Positions 1-8,849 of a stretch of DNA of 64,000 bases are shown here, in pieces; positions within the stretch are counted from its first letter, which is position 1; each line of letters begins with the position of its first letter. A program made the translations under genes and the position numbers. The notes beneath the pieces were generated by a model. That model was not told where the DNA came from and did not search any database. It was given only the letters and a program-made list of their open reading frames with translations. Location of the stretch: contig NZ_CP042172.1 of assembly GCF_005937985.2 (NCBI RefSeq), forward strand, positions 1,860,001 through 1,924,000. The letters are read 5' to 3'. Source of the DNA: Arthrobacter sp. KBS0702. Lineage in GTDB: Bacteria > Actinomycetota > Actinomycetes > Actinomycetales > Micrococcaceae.

Positions 1-44
1 GCGGCTCCCGGAGCCAACGCAGCATCGAATAAAGGAACCACCAC

Positions 45-833
45 GTGAAGGCACTCTCGCAGAAGCGACGTCACCCACTGGCAGCAGTTGCACTGTTGCT
101 GATGGGCCTCCTCATCACTGGTGGGCTGTACGCCGTTGCCACCACCGTCAACCAGGCCAAGGCCGACACCACAAGCTTCAGCGCAAGCGACGCAGAGGAG
201 GGCGGCAAGCTGTTCGCCGCCAACTGCGCCACCTGCCATGGCATGGGTGCCAGTGGCTCGCAGGCCGGACCGTCGCTTGTCGGCGTCGGCGCCGCCGCCG
301 TTGACTTCCAGGTTGGCACCGGTCGTATGCCCATGCAGATGAACGGCCCGCAGGCTTACAAGAAGCCCGCCCAGTTCAACGAGGAGCAGACCCACCAGCT
401 CGCGGCCTACGTCGCTTCGCTCGGCCCCGGCCCGTCGATCCCCGAGGCTGGTGTGCTCGATGAGAAGGGCGACGCCGCCAAGGGTGGCGAGCTGTTCCGC
501 ACCAACTGCGCCATGTGCCACAACGCTGCTGCCGCCGGCGGCGCGCTGACCCGGGGCAAGTTCGCCCCGGCACTCGCGGACGTTTCCGGCAAGCACATCT
601 ACGAAGCCATGGTCACCGGCCCGCAGAACATGCCTGTCTTCTCCGACGCCAACGTCTCCCCCGAAGGCAAGCGCGACATTATTACGTTCCTCAAGCAGAT
701 CGAAGCCAACGGCTCCCCCGGCGGCAACGACCTGGGCGCGCTGGGTCCGGTTTCCGAAGGCCTGTTTGTTTGGATCGCCGGACTGGGCGTCATCATCGCC
801 TTCACGATCTGGTTGACTTCGCGGACGTCCTAG
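45..833 (+). CDS. qcrC: Cytochrome bc1 complex diheme cytochrome c subunit QcrC
   Basis: Diheme c-type cytochrome of the actinobacterial menaquinol:cytochrome c reductase. It carries electrons directly from the bcc complex to the aa3 oxidase, replacing a soluble cytochrome c. Two heme-binding CxxCH motifs are visible (C61-C64-H65 and C155-C158-H159). An N-terminal membrane anchor spans about residues 12-32 and a C-terminal transmembrane helix about 238-258. The 262-residue length fits the family. The GTG start has AAAGGA about 8 bases upstream. The 44 bases before it hold no complete gene; in relatives ctaE lies there. qcrA follows after about 100 bases. Family assignment is firm. Confidence 0.96.
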   Translation: MKALSQKRRHPLAAVALLLMGLLITGGLYAVATTVNQAKADTTSFSASDAEEGGKLFAANCATCHGMGASGSQAGPSLVGVGAAAVDFQVGTGRMPMQMNGPQAYKKPAQFNEEQTHQLAAYVASLGPGPSIPEAGVLDEKGDAAKGGELFRTNCAMCHNAAAAGGALTRGKFAPALADVSGKHIYEAMVTGPQNMPVFSDANVSPEGKRDIITFLKQIEANGSPGGNDLGALGPVSEGLFVWIAGLGVIIAFTIWLTSRTS

Positions 834-860
834 GCGCCCCGCGGAACCTGTAAGAATTTT

Positions 861-878
861 CTGCTGATCCGTCAGCAG
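861..878 (+). other. Hairpin in the qcrC-qcrA spacer
   Basis: A 7-bp perfect inverted repeat, CTGCTGA-TCCG-TCAGCAG, sits between qcrC and qcrA, preceded by TTTT and followed by TTT. It could be a weak terminator that lowers qcrAB transcript, or an mRNA processing or stability element inside the operon. The stem is seen directly; the function is inference. Confidence 0.45.
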
Positions 879-934
879 TTTGAATTGAAAACTAACTCGG
901 CGTTGGCCGAGACGAGAGAAGGATGAGGCGAATT

Positions 935-2005
935 ATGGGCAACCATAGTGACGGCAGTCCGAGCCACTCGGGCACCGTAGCTACGGCTGGTCAGAATGAG
1001 GTGGAGAAGTTCCAGGATCCTGGAATTCCCCCGCATCGTTTGCGCCTGGCTGACACGGACCCGAGGGCCGCCAAGCGAGCGGAACGGCAGGTGGCCATTC
1101 TGTTCGGCGCCTCGGTCGTTGGCACCCTGATATTCCTGGTGGCGTACTTCGCCATCGATCTTGGAGCTGACTCCTCGATCGCCACCATCCGGCTGCAGAA
1201 CACCCTGCTGGGCATCGGCACCGCCTTTGCCATGCTGGGCATCGGCACCGGCATCGTGCACTGGGCCAAGGCACTTATGCCAGACCACGAAGTGTCGGAA
1301 GAGCGCCACGCCATCCGCACCGAAGAGGACCGCCTGGCCGCCGTCCGGATCGTCGACGACATCGTCGAGGAAACCGGCATCAAGCGCCGCCCGCTGATCC
1401 GCAACACCCTGCTTGGCGCCGTCGCGCTGGCCCCGCTGCCGGCCCTGGCCGTCTTCGGCGACCTGGGTCCCCGTCCGGACAACAAGCTGGCGCACACCAT
1501 GTGGGCACCGGTGGACGGCAAGACCAAGCGACTCACCCGCGACCCCGATGGCACCCCCATCAAGGCCTCGGACGTGACCATCGGCTCCGCCTTCCACGTC
1601 ATCCCGGAAGGCCTGAACGAGCTGCAAGAAGGCAAGCTGAACGAGAAGGCGAAGTCTGTCGTCCTGCTCATGCGCCTGAACCCGGAATCCCTCAAGCCCT
1701 CCCCGGGCCGCGAGGACTGGAGCTACAACGGCATCGTTGCCTACTCCAAGATCTGCACCCACGTTGGCTGCCCTGTTGCCCTCTACGAGCAGCAGACGCA
1801 CCACCTGCTCTGCCCGTGCCACCAGTCCACCTTCGACCTGACCCAGGAATGCAAGGTTATCTTTGGCCCGGCCAGCCGGCCGCTCCCGCAGCTGCCCATC
1901 GCCGTCGACGACGAGGGTTACCTCTACGCGACGAGCGACTTCAAAGAACCTGTTGGACCTAGCTACTGGGAGCGTGATGAGCATGAGCGCAACATCAACA
2001 GCTGA
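935..2005 (+). CDS. qcrA: Cytochrome bc1 complex Rieske iron-sulfur subunit QcrA
   Basis: Rieske [2Fe-2S] subunit of the bcc complex; it takes one electron from menaquinol and passes it to QcrC. Cluster ligands are visible as C274-T-H276 and C293-P-C-H296, with C279 and C295 as the usual disulfide pair. Hydrophobic segments near residues 50-70, 85-110 and 150-170 match the multi-helix N-terminus typical of actinobacterial QcrA. I chose ATG 935 (MGNHSDG) because GAGG lies about 6 bases upstream; the in-frame ATG at 923 directly abuts its purine run. The last 29 bases overlap qcrB, so the two are probably translationally coupled. Confidence 0.95.
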   Translation: MGNHSDGSPSHSGTVATAGQNEVEKFQDPGIPPHRLRLADTDPRAAKRAERQVAILFGASVVGTLIFLVAYFAIDLGADSSIATIRLQNTLLGIGTAFAMLGIGTGIVHWAKALMPDHEVSEERHAIRTEEDRLAAVRIVDDIVEETGIKRRPLIRNTLLGAVALAPLPALAVFGDLGPRPDNKLAHTMWAPVDGKTKRLTRDPDGTPIKASDVTIGSAFHVIPEGLNELQEGKLNEKAKSVVLLMRLNPESLKPSPGREDWSYNGIVAYSKICTHVGCPVALYEQQTHHLLCPCHQSTFDLTQECKVIFGPASRPLPQLPIAVDDEGYLYATSDFKEPVGPSYWERDEHERNINS

Positions 2006-3662
2006 CACCCCCACCTTTGTCGCCAAGACCAAGGGCGGCCGCATTACCGACTTTGTTGACCAGCGCGTGGGCGGTTCCGGAATGCTCCGGGAGTTCGGCC
2101 GCAAAGTCTTCCCGGACCACTGGTCCTTCATGTTCGGCGAAGTGGCTCTGTACTCCTTCGTCATCCTGCTGCTCTCCGGCACGTTCCTCACCTTCTTCTT
2201 CGATCCGTCGATGGCGGAAACCCACTACCAGGGTTCCTACCTGCCGCTGAAGAACGTCGAAATGTCGGTGGCCTACAACTCCTCGCTGAACATCTCCTTC
2301 GATGTCCGCGGCGGGCTGTTCATGCGCCAGGTCCACCACTGGTCGGCCCTGCTGTTCGTGGCATCGGTATCCGTGCACATGCTGCGCGTCTTCTTCACCG
2401 GCGCCTTCCGCAAGCCCCGCGAAATGAACTGGGTGGTGGGCAGCGTCCTGCTCATCCTGGCCATGGCCGCCGGCTTCACCGGCTACTCGCTCCCCGATGA
2501 CCTGCTCTCCGGCAACGGCCTGCGCATCATCGACGGCGTGATCAAGTCCATCCCGGTGATCGGCACCTACATCTCGTTCTTCCTCTTCGGCGGGGAATTC
2601 CCCGGCACCGCCATCATCGGCCGCCTGTACATGCTCCACATCCTGCTGGTTCCCGCGCTGATCCTCCTGATGATCGCCGCGCACCTCTTTATGGTGGTCG
2701 TGCACAAGCACACCCAGTACCCCGGCCCGGGCCGCAACGACGGCAACGTCGTCGGCTACCCCCTCGGCCCGGTCTACGCGGCAAAGGCCGGCGGGTTCTT
2801 CTTCATCGTGTTCGGTGTCATCGCCCTGATGGCCGGTTTCTTCACGATCAACCCGATCTGGAACTACGGTCCGTACGACCCCTCCCCCGTCTCGGCCGGC
2901 ACCCAGCCTGACTGGTACATCGGCTTCGTTGACGGCGCGCTGCGCCTGATGCCGGGTACCTTCGGCAACTGGCATGTGGAGCAGGTCTGGTTCGGCCACG
3001 TCTTCACGTTCAACGTGCTGTTGCCGGCCCTGGTCCCCGCGGGCATCCTGTTCACCGTGATGTTCACCTACCCGTGGATTGAACGCTGGATCACCAAGGA
3101 CGACCGCGAGCACCACGTCCTGGACCGTCCGCGCAACGCGCCGACCCGTACGGCCATCGGCATGGCCGGCTTCGTCTGGTACTGCGTGATGTGGGCTGCG
3201 GCAGGTTCGGACCTCATCGCCACGCACTTCCACGTGGCCTTGAACGACGTCACCTACTGGCTCCGCGCGCTGTTCTTCATCGGCCCGGTCATCGCCTTCA
3301 TCGTCACGAAGCGCGTCGCCCTGGCCCTGCAGCGCAAGGACCGCGAGATCGCCCTTCACGGCCGCGAGACCGGCCGCATCGTGCGCCTGCCGCACGGCGA
3401 ATTCATTGAGGTCCACGCGCCGCTGGACGAATACAAGCGCTACAAGCTGGTCGGCTTCGAATCCCCGTCGCCGCTCCCGGCCGAGCCGAACAGCCACGGC
3501 ATCGTGGACCGCAAGGAGAAGCGCCGCGCGCTGCTCTCCAAGTGGTTCTTCGAGGACCGGGTCGCCCCGGCAACCCCGGCCGAGCTCGCGGCGGCCCATG
3601 GCCACCACGGTGAGCACGAGGCGGTTGCCCCGGCTGCGGAGCAGAAGAGCCTCAGCCACTAG
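1977..3662 (+). CDS. qcrB: Cytochrome bc1 complex cytochrome b subunit QcrB
   Basis: Membrane cytochrome b of the menaquinol-oxidising bcc complex. The two bis-histidine heme b sites are visible: H120 and H134 on one helix (spacing 14) and H221 and H236 on another (spacing 15). The protein has about 561 residues, with eight or more hydrophobic helices and the long hydrophilic C-terminal tail (from about residue 445) typical of actinobacterial QcrB. The start at ATG 1977 is preceded by GGGAG four bases away; ATG 1983 is an alternative. It overlaps the end of qcrA. A strong symmetrical terminator follows the stop codon. Confidence 0.96.
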   Translation: MSMSATSTADTPTFVAKTKGGRITDFVDQRVGGSGMLREFGRKVFPDHWSFMFGEVALYSFVILLLSGTFLTFFFDPSMAETHYQGSYLPLKNVEMSVAYNSSLNISFDVRGGLFMRQVHHWSALLFVASVSVHMLRVFFTGAFRKPREMNWVVGSVLLILAMAAGFTGYSLPDDLLSGNGLRIIDGVIKSIPVIGTYISFFLFGGEFPGTAIIGRLYMLHILLVPALILLMIAAHLFMVVVHKHTQYPGPGRNDGNVVGYPLGPVYAAKAGGFFFIVFGVIALMAGFFTINPIWNYGPYDPSPVSAGTQPDWYIGFVDGALRLMPGTFGNWHVEQVWFGHVFTFNVLLPALVPAGILFTVMFTYPWIERWITKDDREHHVLDRPRNAPTRTAIGMAGFVWYCVMWAAAGSDLIATHFHVALNDVTYWLRALFFIGPVIAFIVTKRVALALQRKDREIALHGRETGRIVRLPHGEFIEVHAPLDEYKRYKLVGFESPSPLPAEPNSHGIVDRKEKRRALLSKWFFEDRVAPATPAELAAAHGHHGEHEAVAPAAEQKSLSH

Positions 3663-3677
3663 CACCCGGCACTAGCC

Positions 3678-3717
3678 AACAGAAAGGCCCGGTCCATCAG
3701 GACCGGGCCTTTCTGTT
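3678..3717. terminator. Bidirectional intrinsic terminator after qcrB
   Basis: A perfect 18-bp inverted repeat (3678-3695 and 3700-3717) with an ATCA loop. It lies between the convergent qcrB and GntR-regulator genes and can serve both strands, because A-rich and T-rich ends flank a GC-rich core. Confidence 0.9.
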
Positions 3718-3744
3718 GTCTCACTCGCGCCGGCAGACAGCTGG

Positions 3745-4533
3745 TCAGGCGCGGTAGCCCGTGGCGTAATTGCGGGTGGGTCGGACGCCGGGACGCTGCA
3801 GGGGTACCCAGAGCTTGTACCGGTCAGCCCGGTAGTAGGAGACCGAATAGTCGACCATGGCCCGGGCGACGAAGGCATGCCGCTGGATCTTCAGCAGCGG
3901 CGACCCTACCTCCACGTTGAGCAGCCGGGCCGTCGACGGCGACGCCGCCGTCGCCTCGATCATGTCCTCGCCCCACTCCATCACGAGCCCGTAGCGCTCG
4001 CTCAGCACGTTGTAGAGCGACGTCGGCGGCTCCCCGTCGAGCAGGCCGGGCACGCGGTGCGCGGGAATGAAGTTCTCGTCCACGCTCATCGGCTCATTGT
4101 CGGCCAGCAGGAGGCGCCGGAACCGCACCAGCTGTGTTCCCTCCTCCAGCTGGAGCTCGCGGGCCAGGAAGGCGCTGGCGTTGATTTGTTCGAAGCTGAG
4201 GACCTTGGCGGCCGGGACCATGCCGCGGCGCTGCATCTCCTCGCTATAGGAGGTGAGTTTTACCTGGAGGTCCAGTTTGGGCTTGCGCACAAACGTGCCA
4301 AGGCCGACAACACGTTCGATCACTTCCTCGCCCACCAGGGCGTCGATAGCCTGGCGCACGGTCATCCGGGCCAGGCCGAAACGCTCGGAGAGGTCCCGCT
4401 CGGAGGGCAGGGCCGAACCCGGCGGACAAGAGCTGGCAATGTGCGCGCGAAGGATCTCGCGGAGCTGGACGTAGATGGGGACCCCGCTGTGCCGGTCAAT
4501 CTCCCCGGCCATCCGCGCCGCATTAGAGCCCAC
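3745..4533 (-). CDS. GntR-family (HutC/DasR-type) transcriptional regulator
   Basis: DNA-binding repressor with an N-terminal GntR winged helix-turn-helix (about residues 15-85; SERDLSERFGLARMTVRQAI is the HTH core) and a C-terminal UTRA effector domain (about 100-245). The segment LTSYSEEMQRRG after the HTH and the YRADRYKL ending match the DasR / NagR branch, whose members sense phosphorylated amino sugars. It is divergent from ptsH, and a dre-like palindrome lies in the shared promoter. This makes control of HPr and PTS genes, and autoregulation, likely. The GTG start has AGGG 6 bases upstream. The family call is firm; the DasR orthology is inference from motif plus operator. Confidence 0.88.
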   Translation of the reverse strand: MGSNAARMAGEIDRHSGVPIYVQLREILRAHIASSCPPGSALPSERDLSERFGLARMTVRQAIDALVGEEVIERVVGLGTFVRKPKLDLQVKLTSYSEEMQRRGMVPAAKVLSFEQINASAFLARELQLEEGTQLVRFRRLLLADNEPMSVDENFIPAHRVPGLLDGEPPTSLYNVLSERYGLVMEWGEDMIEATAASPSTARLLNVEVGSPLLKIQRHAFVARAMVDYSVSYYRADRYKLWVPLQRPGVRPTRNYATGYRA

Positions 4534-4583
4534 GGAAAACCCTGCCGCAATCGTTCATACCTCAAGCCTAGGGCACTTTGGCG

Positions 4584-4599
4584 GCAGGTCTAGACCACC
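4584..4599. promoter_or_regulatory. dre-like operator for the DasR-type regulator
   Basis: The core GGTCTAGACC (4587-4596) is a perfect palindrome. The 16-mer matches the Streptomyces dre consensus ACTGGTCTAGACCACT at 13 of 16 positions. It lies between the divergent GntR regulator (start 4533) and ptsH (start 4670), where a repressor of both would bind. Confidence 0.75.
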
Positions 4600-4669
4600 G
4601 GATGACGCGGTTCGCCCGGCGCCCCTCCCCCGGCTACGCTGGAAATGCCCCACAGCTGAAGGAGTTCCA

Positions 4670-4960
4670 TTGCCCGCACGCAAGGCCATCGTCCAGGCCT
4701 CCATCGGACTGCATGCCCGTCCGGCAGCAGTCTTCGTCCGCGCCGTGACGCAGAGCGGTCTGCCGGTCACCATCAGCAGGGACGGACGGCCCGGCGTCGA
4801 CGCCCGTTCGCTCCTGGAGGTCATGACCGAGGACTTCCCGTGCGGCTGCGAGGTGGAGCTGTCGGTCCGGGCCGACGCGGTCCCGGCGGACTCCAGCGCT
4901 GCAGACGCCGAGCGGACGCTTGCCGAGCTCTGCGCCCTGCTCGAGTCCCAGGCCGGCTGA
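4670..4960 (+). CDS. ptsH: Phosphocarrier protein HPr
   Basis: Small cytoplasmic phosphocarrier of the phosphoenolpyruvate:sugar phosphotransferase system. It accepts phosphate from enzyme I on His15 and passes it to EIIA domains. The 96-residue protein has the active-site motif GLHARPA with H15 in the canonical position, and the ARSLL segment (Ser47) where the regulatory serine lies in other HPr proteins. The start is TTG, with GAAGGAG five bases upstream; no ATG fits the conserved N-terminus. It stands alone, without ptsI or EII genes nearby. A DasR-type site sits in its promoter. Confidence 0.93.
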   Translation: MPARKAIVQASIGLHARPAAVFVRAVTQSGLPVTISRDGRPGVDARSLLEVMTEDFPCGCEVELSVRADAVPADSSAADAERTLAELCALLESQAG

Positions 4961-5002
4961 GCAGGCGGGGTGAGCAGAAAAACACGGGCCAACACCAGCA
5001 CA

Positions 5003-5044
5003 AACGACGTCGGGCCCCACCAGAAGGTGGGGCCCGACGTCGTT
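5003..5044. terminator. Bidirectional terminator between ptsH and ctaF
   Basis: A 19-bp perfect inverted repeat (5003-5021 and 5026-5044) with an AGAA loop, between the convergent ptsH and ctaF genes. The GC-rich core is followed by a TTGTTG tail on the plus strand. Confidence 0.88.
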
Positions 5045-5061
5045 GTTGTCAGCGTAGTTGC

Positions 5062-5463
5062 TTAGTGCGCGTGGTCACCGCGGCTGTACTCGTAAACCCA
5101 GCCGATCAGCGCCACCACGGCGAGGCCGCCGGCGATGAACGTGATCCAGAAGCCCACGGCCAGGCCGAGGAAACCGCCGGCGCAGGACAGGCCGAGGACC
5201 AGCGGCCACCAGCTCCAGGGGCTGAAGTGGCCCTGCTCGCCGGCACCCTCGTGGATCTCCGCGTCGCTGCGGTCCTCGGGGCGCATCCCAACGCGCTTGC
5301 CGGTGAAGCCCAAGTAGGCCCCGATCATGCCGGCGAGACCGCCGAGCAGCAGGACACCGAGGATGCCGACCCACTCCGACCAGCCGGTCAGGAAGCCGTA
5401 AACCACCGAGACCGGGATGAAGAAGAAGACTCCGAATCCAAAAATCCGTGATTCGATTTTCAC
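5062..5463 (-). CDS. ctaF: Cytochrome c oxidase subunit IV (actinobacterial CtaF)
   Basis: Small membrane subunit of the actinobacterial aa3 oxidase. The 133-residue protein has four hydrophobic helices (about residues 7-27, 32-52, 85-103 and 105-124) and ends in [10 protein letters not shown]. Its ATG overlaps the end of ctaD by four bases (ATGA), so translation is probably coupled. It is the last gene of the ctaC-ctaD-ctaF cluster. Confidence 0.93.
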   Translation of the reverse strand: MKIESRIFGFGVFFFIPVSVVYGFLTGWSEWVGILGVLLLGGLAGMIGAYLGFTGKRVGMRPEDRSDAEIHEGAGEQGHFSPWSWWPLVLGLSCAGGFLGLAVGFWITFIAGGLAVVALIGWVYEYSRGDHAH

Positions 5464-7184
5464 TTGGCTTGATCCTTCTGGTCGGCGTTACCGAGCGCCG
5501 CTGCTGCCGGGGCAGGAGAGTCGACGGTGTAGTACTGGGAGAGCTCGGGGTGGTGCAGGTCCAGGGCAGGACGCTCCGAGCGGATCCGCGGCAGCGAGGT
5601 GAAGTTGTGCCGCGGCGGCGGGCAGGACGTCGCCCATTCGAGCGAGGCGCCGAAGCCCCAGGGATCGTCGACCAGGACCTTCTCGTTGCTGCGCCAAGTG
5701 ATGTAGACGTTCCAGAAGAACGGGATCAGCGACGCGCCCAAGAGGAAGGACGAGTAGGTGGAGAACTGGTTCATCCAGGTGAAGTTGTCCTGCGGCATGT
5801 AGTCCGCGTAGCGGCGGGGCATGCCCTCGACGCCGAGCCAGTGCTGGATGAGGAAGGTGCCGTGGAAGCCCAGAAAGAGCATCCAGAAGTGGATCTTGCC
5901 AAGGCGCTCGTTGAGCATCTTGCCGGTCCACTTCGGCCACCAGAAGTAGAAGCCTGCGAACATCGCGAACACCACGGTGCCGAAGACCACGTAGTGGAAG
6001 TGCGCCACCACGAAGTAGGAATCGGAGACGTGGAAGTCCAGCGGCGGGGACGCCAGGATGATGCCGGTCAGGCCGCCGAAGAGGAAGGTCGCCAGGAAGC
6101 CGATGCTCCAGAGCATCGGGGTTTCAAAGGTGATGGAACCCCGCCACATGGTGCCGATCCAGTTGAAGAACTTCACGCCGGTGGGAACCGCGATCAGCAT
6201 CGTCATGAAGGAGAAGAACGGCAGCAGGACCGAGCCGGTGACGTACATGTGGTGGGCCCACACGGTCACGGACAGCGCTGCGATGGAGATGGTGGCGTAA
6301 ACCAGGCCCTTGTAGCCGAAGATCGGCTTGCGGCTGAAGACCGGGAAGATCTCGGAGACGATGCCGAAGAACGGCAGCGCGATGATGTACACCTCGGGGT
6401 GGCCGAAGAACCAGAACAGGTGCTGCCAGAGGACGGCACCGCCGTTTTCGGGGTCGAAGATGTGGGCACCGAAGCGGCGGTCTGCGCCGAGGGCGAAGAG
6501 GGCTGCAGCCAGCGGCGGGAAGGCCATGAGCACCAGGATGGCGGTGACCAGGGTGTTCCAGGTGAAGATCGGCATGCGCCACATGGTCATGCCCGGGGCA
6601 CGCATGCAGATGATCGTGGTGATGAAGTTGACCGCACCGAGGATGGTGCCGAAGCCGGAGAGCGCCAGGCCGAAGACCCAGAGGTCACCGCCCACGCCGG
6701 GGCTGAAGGTCGTGTTGGACAGCGGCGCGTAAGCGAACCAGCCGAATGACGCGGCACCCTGCGGGGTGATGAAGCCGGAAACGGCGATCGTAGAACCGAA
6801 CAGGAAGAACCAGAAAGCCAACGCGTTGAGCCGCGGGAAGGCGACGTCAGGGGCGCCGATCTGCAGCGGCATGATGACGTTGGCGAAGCCGGCAAACAGC
6901 GGCGTCGCGAACATCAGCAGCATGACGGTGCCGTGCATGGTGAAAAGCTGGTTGTACTGCTCTTTGGTCTGCAGGATCTGCATGCCGGGCTCGAACAGCT
7001 CGGCGCGGATCAGCAGCGCCATCACGCCGCCGAAGCAGAAGAACACGAAGGACGCGATCAGGTACATGTACCCGATGGTCTTGTGGTCGGTGGAGGTGAT
7101 CCAGTTGACGACGATGCGCCCCTTGGATTTGGGTACTACGGGAGCCTCAAGGATCCCTGAGGGCTGAGAGTAGGTCGTTGCCAC
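5460..7184 (-). CDS. ctaD: Cytochrome c oxidase subunit I
   Basis: Catalytic heme-copper subunit of the aa3 oxidase: reduces oxygen to water and pumps protons. The metal ligands are all visible: H84 (low-spin heme a), H262 with Y266 (CuB and the cross-linked tyrosine in GHPEVY), H311-H312 (CuB), and H395 with H397 (heme a3 and heme a, in VAHFHY). At 574 residues it has normal length, with about twelve transmembrane helices. The GTG start has GGGGAG six bases upstream. It lies 12 bases after ctaC and overlaps ctaF. Confidence 0.97.
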   Translation of the reverse strand: MATTYSQPSGILEAPVVPKSKGRIVVNWITSTDHKTIGYMYLIASFVFFCFGGVMALLIRAELFEPGMQILQTKEQYNQLFTMHGTVMLLMFATPLFAGFANVIMPLQIGAPDVAFPRLNALAFWFFLFGSTIAVSGFITPQGAASFGWFAYAPLSNTTFSPGVGGDLWVFGLALSGFGTILGAVNFITTIICMRAPGMTMWRMPIFTWNTLVTAILVLMAFPPLAAALFALGADRRFGAHIFDPENGGAVLWQHLFWFFGHPEVYIIALPFFGIVSEIFPVFSRKPIFGYKGLVYATISIAALSVTVWAHHMYVTGSVLLPFFSFMTMLIAVPTGVKFFNWIGTMWRGSITFETPMLWSIGFLATFLFGGLTGIILASPPLDFHVSDSYFVVAHFHYVVFGTVVFAMFAGFYFWWPKWTGKMLNERLGKIHFWMLFLGFHGTFLIQHWLGVEGMPRRYADYMPQDNFTWMNQFSTYSSFLLGASLIPFFWNVYITWRSNEKVLVDDPWGFGASLEWATSCPPPRHNFTSLPRIRSERPALDLHHPELSQYYTVDSPAPAAAALGNADQKDQAK

Positions 7185-7196
7185 TTCGCGCTCCCC

Positions 7197-8069
7197 TTAC
7201 TTGTTCTCGGTCGGGGCCGGGTTGCGGTCGTACTCTTCGCCGAGCAGTCCGGTGTTGCCGTCCTGGCTGAGCTTGTCCAGGTGGGCCTTGAACTCCGCAT
7301 CGGAGACAACCTTCACACGGAACAGCATTTCGGAGTGGTACTCACCACAGAGTTCGGCGCACTTGCCGTCGTAGGTTCCCTCTTTGGTAGGGGTGAACCG
7401 GATGTAGTTGGTCTTGCCCGGGATCATGTCGCGCTTCTGCAGGAAGGCGGGAACCCAGAAGGAGTGGATGACGTCGCGGGAGTTGAGCTCGAGGTCAACC
7501 GACTTGTTAACCGGCAGGTACAGGGTGGGCAGCTTATCCTTGTCCACCTCGTTGCCGGTGAGGTGCGCCTGGACGCCGGCCTCGTGGACGTCGCCGGTGA
7601 CGACGTCGCCCTTCTTGTAGTTGAAGTCCCAGGCCCACTGCTTGGCGCGGACGTCGACGACGACGTCGGCCGGCTGGTCCCGGTTGTCGATGGCCTGCTG
7701 GTCGCGGTCGGTGAAGTAGAAGAACACCAGGACCATAAAGAGCGGGATCGTCAGGTAGAAGACCTCGAGCGGCAGGTTAAAGCTGTTCTGGCGGGGGAAA
7801 CCCACGGTGCCCTTGCGCCGCCGGTAAGCGACGATGCACCAGATCATCAAACCCCAGGTAATGATGCCGACGACCAGCGCGGCAATCCATGAGTTGACCC
7901 AGAGGTCCATGATGCGGTCAGTGTGGTTGGTGGTGCCACGCTCAGTGGGCAGCCACCCTTTCTGTACCTCTGGTGAACATCCAGTCAATGCCAACGCGCC
8001 GGCTAGTGCCAAGCCAGTGATCGTAGTGATCTGTTTGCGTCGGCTGCCGGTTCGGTTCTGCGAACTCAC
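7197..8069 (-). CDS. ctaC: Cytochrome c oxidase subunit II (CuA lipoprotein)
   Basis: Electron-entry subunit of the aa3 oxidase. A basic N-terminus and lipobox LTGC (C31) predict lipid anchoring. Two transmembrane helices follow (about residues 57-80 and 101-120), then the external cupredoxin domain. The CuA ligands are visible as H202, C237, C241, H245 and M248 (motif CAELCGEYHSEM). The GTG start follows GGAAGGG. It is first in the ctaC-ctaD-ctaF cluster. The 205 bases between it and erpA must hold its promoter. Confidence 0.96.
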   Translation of the reverse strand: MSSQNRTGSRRKQITTITGLALAGALALTGCSPEVQKGWLPTERGTTNHTDRIMDLWVNSWIAALVVGIITWGLMIWCIVAYRRRKGTVGFPRQNSFNLPLEVFYLTIPLFMVLVFFYFTDRDQQAIDNRDQPADVVVDVRAKQWAWDFNYKKGDVVTGDVHEAGVQAHLTGNEVDKDKLPTLYLPVNKSVDLELNSRDVIHSFWVPAFLQKRDMIPGKTNYIRFTPTKEGTYDGKCAELCGEYHSEMLFRVKVVSDAEFKAHLDKLSQDGNTGLLGEEYDRNPAPTENK

Positions 8070-8242
8070 AGACGGCCCTTCCTACTTGTTGCTGTCGCCC
8101 GGCCGCCGATGGCGCTCCGGGCACACTAAAAGTTTTACTACTCGGTGTAGAGCTTACCGCTCCCCGCGAGTTTTCGCCCACATGTCCGCACCGTGCGTCG
8201 GAGGCATTTTCAATGCTTCCGCCGACCGCTCCCCGGACGGCA

Positions 8243-8271
8243 CTAAGGCCAGGCTGACTGCCCGGCCTTAG
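8243..8271 (-). terminator. Putative terminator after erpA
   Basis: CTAAGGCC and GGCCTTAG arms (8243-8250 and 8264-8271) with a 13-base loop begin four bases past the erpA stop. No U-run follows on the minus strand, which is common for actinobacterial terminators. Confidence 0.5.
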
Positions 8272-8274
8272 ACC

Positions 8275-8664
8275 TTAGTGGAAGGAGTCCCCGCAGGCGC
8301 AGGATCCGCCGGCATTGGGGTTGTCGATGGTGAATCCCTGCTTCGAGATCGTGTCCTCGAAGTCGATGCTCGCACCGCTCAGATAGGGGACGCTCATCTT
8401 GTCGACAACGACTTCGACGCCGTCGTAGTCGCGGACGGCGTCACCCTCGAGGAGCCGCTCGTCGAAGTAGAGCTGGTAGATCAGCCCGGAGCACCCGCCC
8501 GGCTGCACGGCAACGCGGAGTCGAAGATCAGTGCGGCCTTCCTGTTCCAGCAGGCTGCGGACCTTGCCGGCTGCGACGTCGGTCAGCTGCACCTCGTGGC
8601 TGGCCAGTTCCTGGTCCGCCTGGACGGTGGTGTCGGCGCTGTTTTCATTGGTTGTAGTGCTCAT
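8275..8664 (-). CDS. erpA: Iron-sulfur cluster insertion protein (ErpA / HesB-IscA family)
   Basis: A-type carrier that delivers Fe-S clusters to client enzymes. The three conserved cysteines are present as C58 (PGGCSGL), C122 and C124 (SCACG). A hydrophilic extension of about 24 residues precedes the domain; otherwise the 129-residue length is typical. The ATG follows GAAGGTAGG. It lies upstream of the cytochrome oxidase genes, which fits a role in supplying respiratory enzymes, though it has its own promoter region (8665-8849, no other gene seen). Confidence 0.92.
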   Translation of the reverse strand: MSTTTNENSADTTVQADQELASHEVQLTDVAAGKVRSLLEQEGRTDLRLRVAVQPGGCSGLIYQLYFDERLLEGDAVRDYDGVEVVVDKMSVPYLSGASIDFEDTISKQGFTIDNPNAGGSCACGDSFH

Positions 8665-8849
8665 GGCCTACCTTCTTACGACGGTCGTGGCGGCTCCGCC
8701 TGCGCGGTGCCCGCCCCTACTTAAACGGTATGGGCTATAGCTACATGCTACGTCGATCAGCGGTGTAGCTCTAACTCCTGGCGTAACCGTCGGTACCGGC
8801 TGAATGTTCCCCGGAAAAGCCGCACGCCGGGCCCGAGCAGGCTGCGCGC

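Noticed and set aside
872..3665. Long minus-strand ORFs opposite qcrA and qcrB
   Set aside because: Antisense shadows of strongly conserved genes; composition follows third-position GC bias and no family is recognisable.
5448..6749. 433-codon plus-strand ORF opposite ctaD
   Set aside because: Lies wholly antisense to a heme-copper oxidase gene with intact ligands; charge-repeat composition typical of a shadow frame.
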